Assembly: GCA_025350325.1 (NCBI GenBank)
Contig: JANXYB010000046.1
Location: 1-64,000 of the forward strand
Direction of reading: 5' to 3'
Source: Acidobacteriaceae bacterium
GTDB lineage: Bacteria > Acidobacteriota > Terriglobia > Terriglobales > Acidobacteriaceae
DNA length: 64,000 nucleotides
Of the stretch, positions 20,155-29,490 are shown one piece after another. Numbering within the stretch: position 1 is the first letter of the stretch; the number at the start of each line of letters is the position of its first letter. The notes under the pieces are model-generated. The model made no database searches. It was not told the DNA's origin and saw nothing but the letters and a program-made list of their open reading frames with translations. Both the position numbers and the translations under genes were made by a program.

Positions 20155-21138
20155 TCAAGCGGATTTATTCCCCGGTAAATTCAGCTTCTGAAGGAATCGA
20201 GGCAGTTCTTCCCGGTCTACCCTCTTTGCCGATAGCGATTCACCCGTTTTGCTACTGATAGCGCGAGCAGGTAGGAACTCGAAACCGAGTCCATCCAACC
20301 CCCATCGCACCACCCTTGCTTCGACGCTGATTGTATCGTCAGGGCTCATTTCTTCTATGCCGGTTCTTTGTAACGTCATCAGAATTCCTGCCCCTAACGT
20401 CCACCGCTCGTCGGTAAGCAGATAAACTCCACTGATGCTTATGTCACCAACCAGGTAAGCTTGCGGAGCGCCGCCGGTCCAGTAATACCCTACTAATCCA
20501 GGCAGAGGATGCCGACTGCTGCGGCGCCTATTCTTAGGCGCATCCTCTGGGAAAATATAGTGAAACACGCGCGTTATCCACGGCCTTTTTTCGAGTTTTT
20601 GACCTTCGGCGTTTTCAGCGAGCCGTCCAATGGCAGCTTTTACTTGCTCAGGGGCAGCATTTGGATTGAAGTACGTATCATCGAGGGTGCAATAAAACTG
20701 TTCTTGCACGCTTTCAGTCAGTGACGAAACCGAATCGGCAGACGCAGGCGTTTGCCATGGTTGATGCAGGATCACTTCGGCATCGCATATTGTCAATTGG
20801 TCGCCATGCCTGAGCTGCGATGATTCGATCGAGCCACACGGCAAAGCGAGAGCGCTATCAGGCTGGCCTTTGATCGCTTCGCACTCATCCGCTGAGCAAT
20901 GAGGCACGGACTGAAGCACTCGATAGCGTTCATCGAGGTACACCAGGTCAAAGCGCGAAATACGATGATCCCTAGGGATACCCCGGAACGGACTGAGATA
21001 GAGGCCCGTGTCGGAAATGTTTGCGAGCTCGTTCACCAGCGAGGGTATGGTTTTGCTTGTGGTGTCGAACGAGATTACTCTTAATCCCACCAAAGTCTTG
21101 CGCGTCCGATTGCAGACGCAGAGCTTCGTAGTCCCCAT
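20155..21138 (-). CDS. DUF192-PilZ fusion protein
   Basis: The protein has 327 residues. The N-terminal ~120 residues read as a DUF192-like domain ('GLYLSPFRGI', 'FDLVYLDERYRVL', 'ALALPCGSIESSQLRHGDQL'). The C-terminal part (about 205-315) carries PilZ features: 'RRRSSRH' for the RxxxR c-di-GMP-binding motif and 'DISISGVYL' for the D/NxSxxG motif. The combination predicts a c-di-GMP receptor. It is the upstream partner of the O-antigen ligase-like gene, so second-messenger control of polysaccharide assembly is a reasonable inference. The ATG at 21138 follows AGGAGG (CCTCCT on the plus strand). Confidence 0.75.
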   Translation of the reverse strand: MGTTKLCVCNRTRKTLVGLRVISFDTTSKTIPSLVNELANISDTGLYLSPFRGIPRDHRISRFDLVYLDERYRVLQSVPHCSADECEAIKGQPDSALALPCGSIESSQLRHGDQLTICDAEVILHQPWQTPASADSVSSLTESVQEQFYCTLDDTYFNPNAAPEQVKAAIGRLAENAEGQKLEKRPWITRVFHYIFPEDAPKNRRRSSRHPLPGLVGYYWTGGAPQAYLVGDISISGVYLLTDERWTLGAGILMTLQRTGIEEMSPDDTISVEARVVRWGLDGLGFEFLPARAISSKTGESLSAKRVDREELPRFLQKLNLPGNKSA

Positions 21139-21694
21139 AGTCCATCCTCCTAGGAAGCTGCCCGTCGCAGGTGTAACTATTTAACTTAGGATGAGGCTAT
21201 CAGATATGGGAATTTCAAGCTATGAATGATCCTGGGACGACGGGTGAACTTTAAAACGTAAGTGCTATTGCTTTAACCGTCCAATGGAACCAACGCAATG
21301 GTCCAGCGATTACTTATCCATTGCCGATGGAGATAGTAGTCTTTAACTTCATCATAGGTGACATTAGCTCGCTCAAAAACTCTTGCCGTACGGTTTCTAT
21401 GACGAGAAAGTCGACTGCCCCTAGTAGTCGGCTCACTCCAAAGAACGCCTAGATACGAACACTCAGCAGAATGCCTCTCGTTCCGTTGATTGCGGTCGGC
21501 CACTACAGCATAGCGGCGAACGGTCGTGAAGTGCATCGGACGTCCAAGCGTCGTTCCGAGAGCGCGACGTTGAAGTCTCATGAACACCTGATGGCTCAGC
21601 TTCGACAGCGGCTTTGTGCGTCGAAGCAACTGCTGGAAAAAAAATGAGGAGTTGCTTTAAGCGCAACTCCCCATTCGCTTGAGTATTGAATCGT
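21139..21694. other. Intergenic region with terminator
   Basis: About 555 bases between the beta-helix gene and the DUF192-PilZ gene, both leftward. Apart from the terminator at 21636-21670 and the expected promoter region for the PilZ gene, nothing is recognisable. ORF 21273-21629 has no motif. Confidence 0.5.
21636..21670 (-). terminator. Intrinsic terminator of beta-helix gene C
   Basis: Reading leftward, GGAGTTGC pairs with GCAACTCC around a short loop, followed by CATTTTTTTTCC. It lies about 25 bases after the stop of the leftward beta-helix gene. Confidence 0.9.
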
Positions 21695-23908
21695 TTATCG
21701 AATGACGGTGCCGGATAGGCCAGAGGGTGCTGGTGGGGCTGTCGAGGTTGATCCGCCTGCATAGCAAGCGCTGCGGCTAAAGGAAAGCACGGAGGTGTTG
21801 GTTCCGTCCGGAGGCCCACCCATGGTGTTGAGATAGCAAGCCATGGCGGGAATGGCGTTAACGTGACCGGACCATGCGGCATTTAGTCCCTGACCGGCGC
21901 ACTGTGAACTTGAGGTCGCTGGGACCAGCGCATACTGGCCTTGCTGATTCGGGGTTCCTCCGCACTGACCGACATTGCCCCCTGTAACGTTAGGGCCGAT
22001 AGCGGGGAAGGGAATTGAGCCCGCCCACCATGAAGGACGCGAGGATAGAAAGAACGATGCAGGAAGGTTGGAACTCGGATTGCTCAGGCCGGGATACGTA
22101 GGAGCCGCGTCACCGCGCTGATCCTGAGGACACGCGGCGAGCGGCGATGCTATGCCGGTGCAGGCGAGTGTGGCCTTGTTGAAAGCATCCCAGTTATCCC
22201 ACCACATCGTCGAAGACAGTACGACGCGATCAATCGCGAGCGGACCACCCTGACATCCGCCGCTGGGGCTACAGCCATTTCCCGAAGCGAGATTGAAGAT
22301 ATGCCCAATGCCGGAGTTACTACTCCAGAATTGAGAGGCATTGGTGTAGGCATAGGAAAGGGTGGAGATGCCTGGGGTGCCGAGTACATTCCCAACAATA
22401 TTCCCATATCGGTTATATGCCAGTGCACTTAGTGCATCGAGGTTCGCCTGCTTTGAGGTAGCGCTTGGTGAGCAGTTACCGTTGGAGCAAGATTCCCAAC
22501 CAGTGAGGAGATTGCGGAAGTAGGTTTCCGAAAGCTTTCCGCCGTGGGTCTGATCTTGATACGCCTGTGGAGCAACGTTGCCTTCCCACAGATTGAAGTC
22601 ATCGCCGTTGGAGTGCCCATCCCAGAGACAGCCCCAAAGATCGCCATTCGACTCAAAGCAATTATTGAGGTAGTTGTACGCTATTACGTTCCCGGCTGAA
22701 GGACCGCCGGTAATGATGCCGATGCGCGTCCATTGCACGATGTTATTGGCGACTAAGATGTCCGATCCGTTGATCAGGATTCCGCTGGGGTCGCGTGGGT
22801 TGGGATCTTTGCCAACGCTGCTTTGACCAGGGTCGTATACGTAGTTGGATTCGACGTCACCGAAAAGCACATTCCACATCGTTATACCGGCGGAGTAGGT
22901 ATTAGCAACGCGGAGGCCTCTTGCCCAGAAATTGAACACGTCGTTGAAGTCAACACCGAACTGACCGTTGCTTGTACCTGCTCCATCGACAGAAAAGTCC
23001 TGCATGCCGACATTGTGGTTGGCCTGAATTGCCCACGCTTCCGGGCTTTGGCCTGAGGACCAGTTGGGATGAATAATGCCCGGTGTGATGGTAAGGGTAG
23101 TTGTGCCGGTATTGCCGCACGAGGGAGAGCAGCCTGTAACCAGAACCGTCTCTTCCTGCCAGCGATGGGCACGCCCTGCCGAACCGTCGGGGCCATTGTA
23201 TGAGCAACCCGTTCCCGAGGAGGCGTTGAAAGCATCCGCACAAGTGAAATAACCGTTGTTGTCAGCGGATGAACCAGAGATGCCGCTTCCACCGGCTGCG
23301 CTGGTATCTCCTGAATAGCCCGTATCGTCCTGGTCGAGTACAAGCATGGTCTGATTGGGAGTGATCTTTAGAGGCGACGCATTGTTAACTGTAATGGTTG
23401 TAGAGCCCTGCGAGTAGCCTGCGGTCCATTTCGCCGCGGCGCCGACTCCAGTCGGGTATTCGCCGTCGTTATCTTCAAAGCTCACCTCGCATGCAGACGC
23501 TCCGCCTGCGCACGTAGAGGTGCCACTAAAAATAAGTTTCGTTTGATCCGCGCCCATGCCGCGCAATTCAACGCTGTTGACGCCCCTCATGCGAATTCCC
23601 GCATTAAGATAGAACGTTCCGGCGCCGAGTTGCACATACTGGCTCTTGTCGCTGCAAGCATTTACGGCGTTTATGATGGCCGAAGGGCTGGCCGGCGAAC
23701 CGCTTGACCCGTAAGGACCAATCGTCGAGCCGCATTGCGCCCAAGAGCCAGAGGGAATGCCGCCTCCGCCTTGAATGCCCGCTTGCGTCCAATCAGCAGC
23801 CCGGGTGGGACTGAGCACACCCGACCATGGCTGTTGGCCACTGGCGCCTAATGAGAGGGATAGAAAAATGAGAACGAGTGAAAACTGAGAAAAACGGGTT
23901 TGCAACAA
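21695..23908 (-). CDS. Secreted beta-helix (pectate-lyase-like) protein C
   Basis: The track begins at 24013, but TTG 23908 is seven bases after AAGGAG and opens a signal peptide ('LVLIFLSLSLGASGQQ'), giving 737 residues. The N-terminal half has 'YVQLGAGTFYLNAGI', typical of the cap of pectate-lyase-3 folds, then rungs such as 'VGMQDFSVDGAG', 'GITMWNVLFGDVESN' and 'GILINGSDILVANNIV'. The C-terminal third is Cys/Gly/Ser-rich. It is only distantly related to beta-helix proteins A and B. It is probably an exported polysaccharide-modifying or -binding protein. GTGAC/GTCAC and GGTTAC boxes lie about 130 bases upstream. Confidence 0.82.
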   Translation of the reverse strand: MLQTRFSQFSLVLIFLSLSLGASGQQPWSGVLSPTRAADWTQAGIQGGGGIPSGSWAQCGSTIGPYGSSGSPASPSAIINAVNACSDKSQYVQLGAGTFYLNAGIRMRGVNSVELRGMGADQTKLIFSGTSTCAGGASACEVSFEDNDGEYPTGVGAAAKWTAGYSQGSTTITVNNASPLKITPNQTMLVLDQDDTGYSGDTSAAGGSGISGSSADNNGYFTCADAFNASSGTGCSYNGPDGSAGRAHRWQEETVLVTGCSPSCGNTGTTTLTITPGIIHPNWSSGQSPEAWAIQANHNVGMQDFSVDGAGTSNGQFGVDFNDVFNFWARGLRVANTYSAGITMWNVLFGDVESNYVYDPGQSSVGKDPNPRDPSGILINGSDILVANNIVQWTRIGIITGGPSAGNVIAYNYLNNCFESNGDLWGCLWDGHSNGDDFNLWEGNVAPQAYQDQTHGGKLSETYFRNLLTGWESCSNGNCSPSATSKQANLDALSALAYNRYGNIVGNVLGTPGISTLSYAYTNASQFWSSNSGIGHIFNLASGNGCSPSGGCQGGPLAIDRVVLSSTMWWDNWDAFNKATLACTGIASPLAACPQDQRGDAAPTYPGLSNPSSNLPASFFLSSRPSWWAGSIPFPAIGPNVTGGNVGQCGGTPNQQGQYALVPATSSSQCAGQGLNAAWSGHVNAIPAMACYLNTMGGPPDGTNTSVLSFSRSACYAGGSTSTAPPAPSGLSGTVIR

Positions 23909-24034
23909 AAGTTTGCTCCTTATCTGCGACAGCTCGAGGGGCACGTCTATTCCGGATAGGAATAGATGAGTTTGTACAGCCGGCGCTGCGCCGACCCATG
24001 CATAAAGTTTCAACCCAGAGTCTGATACTTTTGT

Positions 24035-24060
24035 GTGACGTCAGTCACCTGGATGGTTAC
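24035..24060 (-). promoter_or_regulatory. GTGAC-N4-GTCAC palindrome upstream of beta-helix gene C
   Basis: GTGACGTCAGTCAC (inverted GTGAC/GTCAC arms) is followed by GGTTAC at 24055-24060. On the coding strand this reads GTAACC...AGGTGAC, the same core as the AGGTRAC array upstream of beta-helix gene B. A shared regulator is inferred. The rest of 23909-24312 holds no gene. Confidence 0.4.
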
Positions 24061-24312
24061 TTTTGTGCAGTCATCAGGGCCAAGGCAAAAGGGGTGCATT
24101 ACGGGGAGTCTATCTCCCTAGACGGCCCCCGCGCAAAGCGGTGAACCATTAATTTATGACGTTTGTTCTTGCGCTAATTTAGCTACGGAGCAGTCAAAAC
24201 GCGAATAGGAAGCCTGCAAGGTTCTGACGCTGTTCTCATGCTAGTGTATATCAATATTTTAACACCGAAATCTGATAGTCGTTGGCCCAGAGGGCCGTCA
24301 GCGCGAGGATCA

Positions 24313-24729
24313 ATGAATTCGAACATGGACGGGTTTGCTTTTCATCATGTAGGGGTTGCGGTGCGGGAAATGCAGAGTGCAATTCCGCTCTACAAAAAAC
24401 TGTTCAATTATGGATTGGTTTCTGGTCCGTTCGATGATCCCGTTCAATGTGTGACGGTATCTTTCTTGAGTCGCGGAGTTGGGGACACTGTCATCGAGCT
24501 GGTTTCTCCGCTGGGGCCTAAGTCGCCTATCGATGGGGTCTTAAAAAAGGGCGGTGGCACCTATCACGTCTGTTACGAAGTGCCCGACTTGATACCCGCG
24601 ATTAACCACCTCACTGAGCAGGGCTGCTTGATGCTGAGTGAACCGGTGCCGGCGGTTGCATTTGAGATGCGAAAGATTGTCTGGCTGATGACCGAGACGG
24701 GCCTGCTAATTGAACTTTTGCAGGGATGA
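24313..24729 (+). CDS. VOC-fold protein, methylmalonyl-CoA epimerase-like
   Basis: ATG 24313 (GAGG upstream) gives 138 residues; the track's earlier start lacks support. The four metal-binding positions of the vicinal-oxygen-chelate fold are visible: His in 'FHHVGVAV', Glu in 'TVIELVSP', His in 'TYHVCYEV' and Glu in 'LLIELLQG'. The closest family is methylmalonyl-CoA epimerase/glyoxalase. It points toward the convergent ACP-FkbH-SGNH-MBOAT operon, so it may act on an acyl-thioester used there; that link is inference only. Confidence 0.8.
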   Translation: MNSNMDGFAFHHVGVAVREMQSAIPLYKKLFNYGLVSGPFDDPVQCVTVSFLSRGVGDTVIELVSPLGPKSPIDGVLKKGGGTYHVCYEVPDLIPAINHLTEQGCLMLSEPVPAVAFEMRKIVWLMTETGLLIELLQG

Positions 24730-24824
24730 AGTGGATTATCCGTCAAACGGGCGGTTGATCGTGGTGGCGTATGAGCCCTGATTCAGAGTTGGTTCGGTAC
24801 TCTTCCGCTGCTTACAACAAAATT

Positions 24825-26267
24825 TCAGAAAGCTTTGTAGACGATGTCGGGAGCGGGCTGATTGAGCAGCACAGTTATGACAAAAGCTGCGAGACCAAGC
24901 GCGGACACATAGACCACGCGGGCATAACGGCTCGTAAGCACGGGGCCAGAAGAAGTATGCAGCGACAACATCGAAGCGCGCAGGGCTTCCCAGGCTGCCA
25001 GAGCTAATGTGGCGATTAGCCAGGCCGCAAGCCAGACGGTGAGCCATTGCAGCACGGTCATGCTCGAGAAGGTTTTGCCGATGCGCTCCCAGTCGGCCCA
25101 AAACCAGAAAAGTGTGAATCCAAACCATACGAAGTTGAGGCCGCGACCAAACGCGATGTAGAGGGGTTTCCTGGCTAACTCCTTATAGCGTTTGCGTCCC
25201 ATCCCGCTTACGAGTCGCAACTGCCACAGCTTGTTGATTGAGATGCCGCCGCCGGTAAGAATTCCAAAGACCACGAATTCAGATGTGCGACCGTGCCAGA
25301 CTCCAATCAGGAAAAACGTAACGAAGAAGCATAGGACGCCAAGGTAGGGCTGCAAAGTCAAAGACGAAGCGCGGCGCATGAGGGCCAGCAGCAGGGGATT
25401 GTAGACATATATCTTGAGCCAATTGGAAAGCGTCATGTGCCAGCGGTTCCAGAAATCTAGGACCGACGAAGCTGCGAAGGGACGGTCAAAATTCTCTGGG
25501 AGGCGCAACCGCATGAGGCGAGCCAGTGCAATCACGATGTCTATATAGCCAGAGAAGTTTGCGTACAGAAACAGGGGATAGACGAGAGCCAGGCAAATCG
25601 CCGCTGAGAACTTGAGTGAAAAGGGCAGCGCTTGTGAAATTTGCGAGAGTGCATCTTGCTGTGCGGCGCGGAGAAACATGGCCAGCACATTGACTTTGAA
25701 GAATCCTACGACGATGCGTTCAAGTTGGAGGCCTATTACACTCGGTCCTAGCGCGGGCGGCACGTCGGCAAACTGGTCGCGTGCGAATTCGTCATAAAAC
25801 TGAATCGGGCCTGAAACGAGCGTAGTGAAATTGAGGGTGTAGAGAAGATAGGATCCGATGTTAATGTTGCGTTTTTCCTGACCCTCACCCGACTCGATCA
25901 GCAAATGGAGCACGCGGAAGAAAATGTACGACAGCCCAAGTGTGAAGTAGGGGAAGTGAATAAACGTTGACGCGGGCAGAAACGTGTATTTCTTGAGCCA
26001 GATGTACGCTACAACGATGGCTAGCAGGCTCCAGACCAGCGTCCGGGACCAGCCGCGCTGCAGCAGAACAAGTGCGCCGTAACCCAAGGCTAGAAATCCG
26101 ATCAATGGGATAAACGCGCGCGGGCTGTGCGAAAGCATGCCGAGAAATACCAGCGACGCAAGCAACAGCACTGTGGACCGCCAGATGCGCGAGCGGCTGA
26201 AATTCGACAGCAACGCGACGGCGAGACCAAATAAGACGAACTGGAGAGAAGCCGAGTCCATGCTCAT
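24825..26267 (-). CDS. MBOAT-family O-acyltransferase (AlgI/DltB-like)
   Basis: The protein has 480 residues with about ten to twelve membrane spans. Characteristic MBOAT motifs are present: 'TLVSGPIQFYDEFARD', 'DFWNRWHMTLSNWLK' and the catalytic His in 'GVWHGRTSEFVVFG' (about residue 317). Enzymes of this family move acyl groups from a cytoplasmic donor across the membrane onto extracytoplasmic sugars. The ATG overlaps the stop of the SGNH gene (ATGA), and it is the last gene of the ACP-FkbH-SGNH-MBOAT operon, so an acyl-ACP donor is the natural inference. Confidence 0.9.
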   Translation of the reverse strand: MSMDSASLQFVLFGLAVALLSNFSRSRIWRSTVLLLASLVFLGMLSHSPRAFIPLIGFLALGYGALVLLQRGWSRTLVWSLLAIVVAYIWLKKYTFLPASTFIHFPYFTLGLSYIFFRVLHLLIESGEGQEKRNINIGSYLLYTLNFTTLVSGPIQFYDEFARDQFADVPPALGPSVIGLQLERIVVGFFKVNVLAMFLRAAQQDALSQISQALPFSLKFSAAICLALVYPLFLYANFSGYIDIVIALARLMRLRLPENFDRPFAASSVLDFWNRWHMTLSNWLKIYVYNPLLLALMRRASSLTLQPYLGVLCFFVTFFLIGVWHGRTSEFVVFGILTGGGISINKLWQLRLVSGMGRKRYKELARKPLYIAFGRGLNFVWFGFTLFWFWADWERIGKTFSSMTVLQWLTVWLAAWLIATLALAAWEALRASMLSLHTSSGPVLTSRYARVVYVSALGLAAFVITVLLNQPAPDIVYKAF

Positions 26268-27535
26268 TTCGCCGAGGCCTGTGTACCGTTTGGCGCTGCC
26301 TTCCCTTTAAGCGCCGGGACTGATCCCTCGGTGAGGTGCCGGGCAATCATTGCGGCGAGCATCGCATGGCCTGCTTCATAAGGGTGGCCGTCGACGGGCA
26401 TGAAGTTGCTTTCAGGGTTTAGAACGGTGCGGAAATCTGGAAAGATATCGATGAAGTTGCCACCGTGACTCGTGATTGAGGCGCGCACCTGATCGTCAAG
26501 CTTGTACGGATCGTAGCCTTGGGGCCACTCGCCGGCGGAAATCATGGCAGCCTGGGCACGATTGGGAATAAGGACTGCGACCAGCGGTATACCTGCGTCT
26601 TTGGCTTGTGCTACAACCTGTGCACCATAGCCATCAAATTGATTGAGGTCGTCCTTCCATTCCCGTGTCCATTCGGTCTTTAAAAATCCGATCTTGTCGT
26701 CGGGGTTCATTAAATAGGCTTTCACATAAAGGCTGCGGCTCTTATAGATGTAATGGGTGAGCAACACGCGAAATCGGAATTGCTTCAGCTCGGAATATAG
26801 CGCAGTCGCGAGCGACTCTAAGCCCATCTTTTTAGCCAGGCGATGCATGGTCGATGCGCGCAGGCTCACTGCCTCAGGCTGGCCGCCTTGCGCATTGCCG
26901 AGGGCAGCGAGGTAGTCGCTTTCCGGTTGGAGGCCGGAAGCGTGATCGATATCCCAGGGCGTCAAAATCCAGAGAATCAAATCCGGCTTTACCGCTGTAA
27001 TCTCGTTGAAGCGCAGCGAAATGCTGTGTGGCGTTCCTCCATAGGCGGCGCCGATTGAGGTGTTATATATGTCCACTTTGTGACCGGTCCTCTGCGACAA
27101 CTCCGCAGGCAGTAGCCCGGCAATCGATTTGTCGCGGGGAACGTACAAACCCATGGCGATGGAGGAGCCCGTCATAACGATTCGGTAGCTGCCTTCTGGT
27201 TTGGGTCCGCATTCTACGCCTGCACGATGACCGCAGCTATTGAACTTATATTCGGCCCATGTAGATTCGCTGCCTTTGGCCCAACAATGGGAATTCGGAA
27301 TTCCGCGAACGCCGGTGGAAATGTCATTCAGCACCAGGCATGGGGCCAGATGCGTTTCAGCATCGACGAAGTTTTTGCGTGCGAACATCTCGCTGCCGGC
27401 AATCAAAACAACAATCGTGACCAGGGCCAGAAATGGAAGCAGAATCCAGTCGCGCCGCAAAAGCTTCGGCTCTTCTGCCGCGGCATTTTCGTTTTTGTCT
27501 GTCGAGGTCATGGGCGAGGGAATTCTATCCGGCAT
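26264..27535 (-). CDS. Membrane-anchored SGNH/GDSL-type hydrolase or acyltransferase
   Basis: The protein has 423 residues: a short cytoplasmic tail, one membrane span ('WILLPFLALVTIVVLIAGSE', about 30-49), then an extracytoplasmic SGNH domain. 'MTGSSIAMGLYV' carries the nucleophilic Ser (about 124-125) and 'PVDGHPYEAGHAML' supplies the Asp-x-x-His pair near the end. This layout resembles AlgJ/AlgX and DltD partners of MBOAT proteins. The start is supported by AAGGA seven bases upstream and overlaps the end of the FkbH gene. It probably passes the acyl group from the MBOAT product to the polysaccharide. Confidence 0.82.
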   Translation of the reverse strand: MPDRIPSPMTSTDKNENAAAEEPKLLRRDWILLPFLALVTIVVLIAGSEMFARKNFVDAETHLAPCLVLNDISTGVRGIPNSHCWAKGSESTWAEYKFNSCGHRAGVECGPKPEGSYRIVMTGSSIAMGLYVPRDKSIAGLLPAELSQRTGHKVDIYNTSIGAAYGGTPHSISLRFNEITAVKPDLILWILTPWDIDHASGLQPESDYLAALGNAQGGQPEAVSLRASTMHRLAKKMGLESLATALYSELKQFRFRVLLTHYIYKSRSLYVKAYLMNPDDKIGFLKTEWTREWKDDLNQFDGYGAQVVAQAKDAGIPLVAVLIPNRAQAAMISAGEWPQGYDPYKLDDQVRASITSHGGNFIDIFPDFRTVLNPESNFMPVDGHPYEAGHAMLAAMIARHLTEGSVPALKGKAAPNGTQASAK

Positions 27536-29441
27536 TAACGAATCCTTGCGAAACGACTTTCATCGGTGCGGCTTCGATCTCTGCGCCTTCGACCATCAAT
27601 TCCCAGCTCGTCAAGCCGGTCTCATCCTTCATCACCAGGTCAAAGCCGAGTTTGGGATAGTGATCGACGACGAGCTTGTTGCGCTCGGTGGGCTTGTAGA
27701 CGCCGACCAACTTGTGAATGCCGTTGGCGCGGGCGTGCTCAAGTATTTCGCGAAGCACCATGTGCTCCACTTTGCGGCCAAGCACGCGGCAACTCATCAG
27801 CCAGGTGTCGATCTGCCAGACGCCCGCGTCCGCTGGGCGGCATATGACGACGCTGACCATGCCGTTGTCGCCAAAGATATCGGCGAGGCGAATCTGGCGG
27901 GTGAAGACATGGGGATCGTTCTCAACCTCTGCCACTTCAGGATCGGTGTAGCGGCGCGTGGTGAGGTTATATTGATTCGATTTGTTGATGAGCTGAACGA
28001 TGCGAGCCCGGCCTGTGGCGTCGAATGGCTGGAAAGTTATTGTCATGTCGAGCGACGCCAGATACGCATCGAGATTTCCAACCTGCTTCTGCAGAGTGGC
28101 GCGGCGTGCATTGTCCTGATAGAAGCCAGCGCGCTTCAGATCTTCGCTGGCGAATGTGACAGCTTCGAAGTAGCCTGCGGCTGCAAGATACCGTACATAG
28201 CCAGCAGCATCATCAGGCAACTCCGGCACGGCAACCTGCGGCAACATCTGGCGTACGAGGCCGCGCTCGACTGGATTGTCATCGAGAAACACGAGAGAGT
28301 CGAGGCCCAATGAAAGTTCGTTGGCAATGGCCTGCAGGTTGGTGGCTTTGTCGTTCCAGTTGGCCTGGAAGACGGCGATGTGATCTAGCTTAAGCAGCAT
28401 TTCAGGATGCTTCTGGAAGGGTTCCCGTGCAACTTCGTCGGTATTCTTCGAAGAGACGGCCAGCACGATTCCGCGTTTGCGCAGATCAAGGGCCAGACGC
28501 TGCACGGCAAGATGAGCTTCTCCGCGCGCGTCGCCCTGTGCAATGTTGATGCCTTCAAGGCCATCGTCGCCGATCACTCCGCCCCACACGGTGTTATCGA
28601 GATCGAGCACGAGCACTTTGGCGCTTTTGCCGCGGATGGCAGCTACGATGCGCGCGACATGATCGGCGTAGAGGGGGATGAGTTCGTCGGAGAAAGGGAA
28701 CTTACCCATGTTCCACAAATGCAAGTCGTGCCAATCGGCAAGGCCCACGGTTTCGGCTAAACCGGCCACGTCAAAAAGTACGTCGCCCGATTCCAGAACC
28801 ATAACGGTGAGTTCGCGGTTGACGGCGTCGATCAGGCTGCGCAGGGTGCCGGGCAGTGCCCGGTCGAGGCTTCCAAAGAGCGGTTCAACGGGCGAAGCAA
28901 GAGATTGAAAGATACAGACAGAGTTTGAATTTGACTTGATGCCTGTGCGCAGCGCCTGCAGATAACCAACGGTCCCCTGCACGGTTGCCTGGGCGGCCTC
29001 CTGGTCTCCGAGAGAGAGTTTCAATGGCAGCGCGCGATAGTCGAGTGCGAAGAGGACTGCATCGGAATTGGAACTATTGACAGTCGAGTCCGGAGTCAGA
29101 GCTTCTTGCGCTACCTGATCGTAGGAGGGCTGAATGACCTGCAGATCGATGCCATGGCGGGCGGCACTCGCTATCAAGGCAGGCACGATCATATCGATCG
29201 TTGAGTTACTGAGCACCGCGAGCCGGAAGGGAACCAGCGGACTGAGCGAACGTTTTTGAGACCGCGCATTGGCGATGAACTTTGCCAGTTTGGTTAGCTG
29301 ATTCAGGTCGAGAGCGCCCAAGGCGAGTGAGCGGAGTTCAGCGCCGACGGGGCCTGTTTCGCTGGCCAACGCCTTGAGCTTCGATGAGAAATCGAGCTGG
29401 GCACGTGGGAGCCATTGCAATTGTGCGTAAAGGGAATTCAT
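27525..29441 (-). CDS. FkbH-like HAD-IIIC protein
   Basis: The protein has 638 residues. Residues about 1-260 match the N-terminal region found in large FkbH proteins. The HAD core begins with 'KVLVLDLDNTVWGGVIGDDG' (about 273-292; DxDxT nucleophile) and has 'SSKNTDEVA' and 'LVFLDDNPVERGLVRQ'. The C-terminal ~160 residues are GNAT-like ('LVGVYKPTERNKLV'). FkbH-type enzymes load a glyceryl group from 1,3-bisphosphoglycerate onto an acyl carrier protein and dephosphorylate it, as in methoxymalonyl-ACP synthesis. The gene directly upstream encodes an ACP, which supports that reaction here. There are no polyketide synthase genes in the window. Confidence 0.9.
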   Translation of the reverse strand: MNSLYAQLQWLPRAQLDFSSKLKALASETGPVGAELRSLALGALDLNQLTKLAKFIANARSQKRSLSPLVPFRLAVLSNSTIDMIVPALIASAARHGIDLQVIQPSYDQVAQEALTPDSTVNSSNSDAVLFALDYRALPLKLSLGDQEAAQATVQGTVGYLQALRTGIKSNSNSVCIFQSLASPVEPLFGSLDRALPGTLRSLIDAVNRELTVMVLESGDVLFDVAGLAETVGLADWHDLHLWNMGKFPFSDELIPLYADHVARIVAAIRGKSAKVLVLDLDNTVWGGVIGDDGLEGINIAQGDARGEAHLAVQRLALDLRKRGIVLAVSSKNTDEVAREPFQKHPEMLLKLDHIAVFQANWNDKATNLQAIANELSLGLDSLVFLDDNPVERGLVRQMLPQVAVPELPDDAAGYVRYLAAAGYFEAVTFASEDLKRAGFYQDNARRATLQKQVGNLDAYLASLDMTITFQPFDATGRARIVQLINKSNQYNLTTRRYTDPEVAEVENDPHVFTRQIRLADIFGDNGMVSVVICRPADAGVWQIDTWLMSCRVLGRKVEHMVLREILEHARANGIHKLVGVYKPTERNKLVVDHYPKLGFDLVMKDETGLTSWELMVEGAEIEAAPMKVVSQGFVNAG

Positions 29442-29490
29442 CGATGCGACTCTCGACCAACAGGGTTGGACACCGGCACAACGCTCCGCC

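Noticed and set aside
27240-28313. 357-residue plus-strand ORF
   Set aside because: Lies opposite the FkbH and SGNH genes, with no ribosome site or motif.
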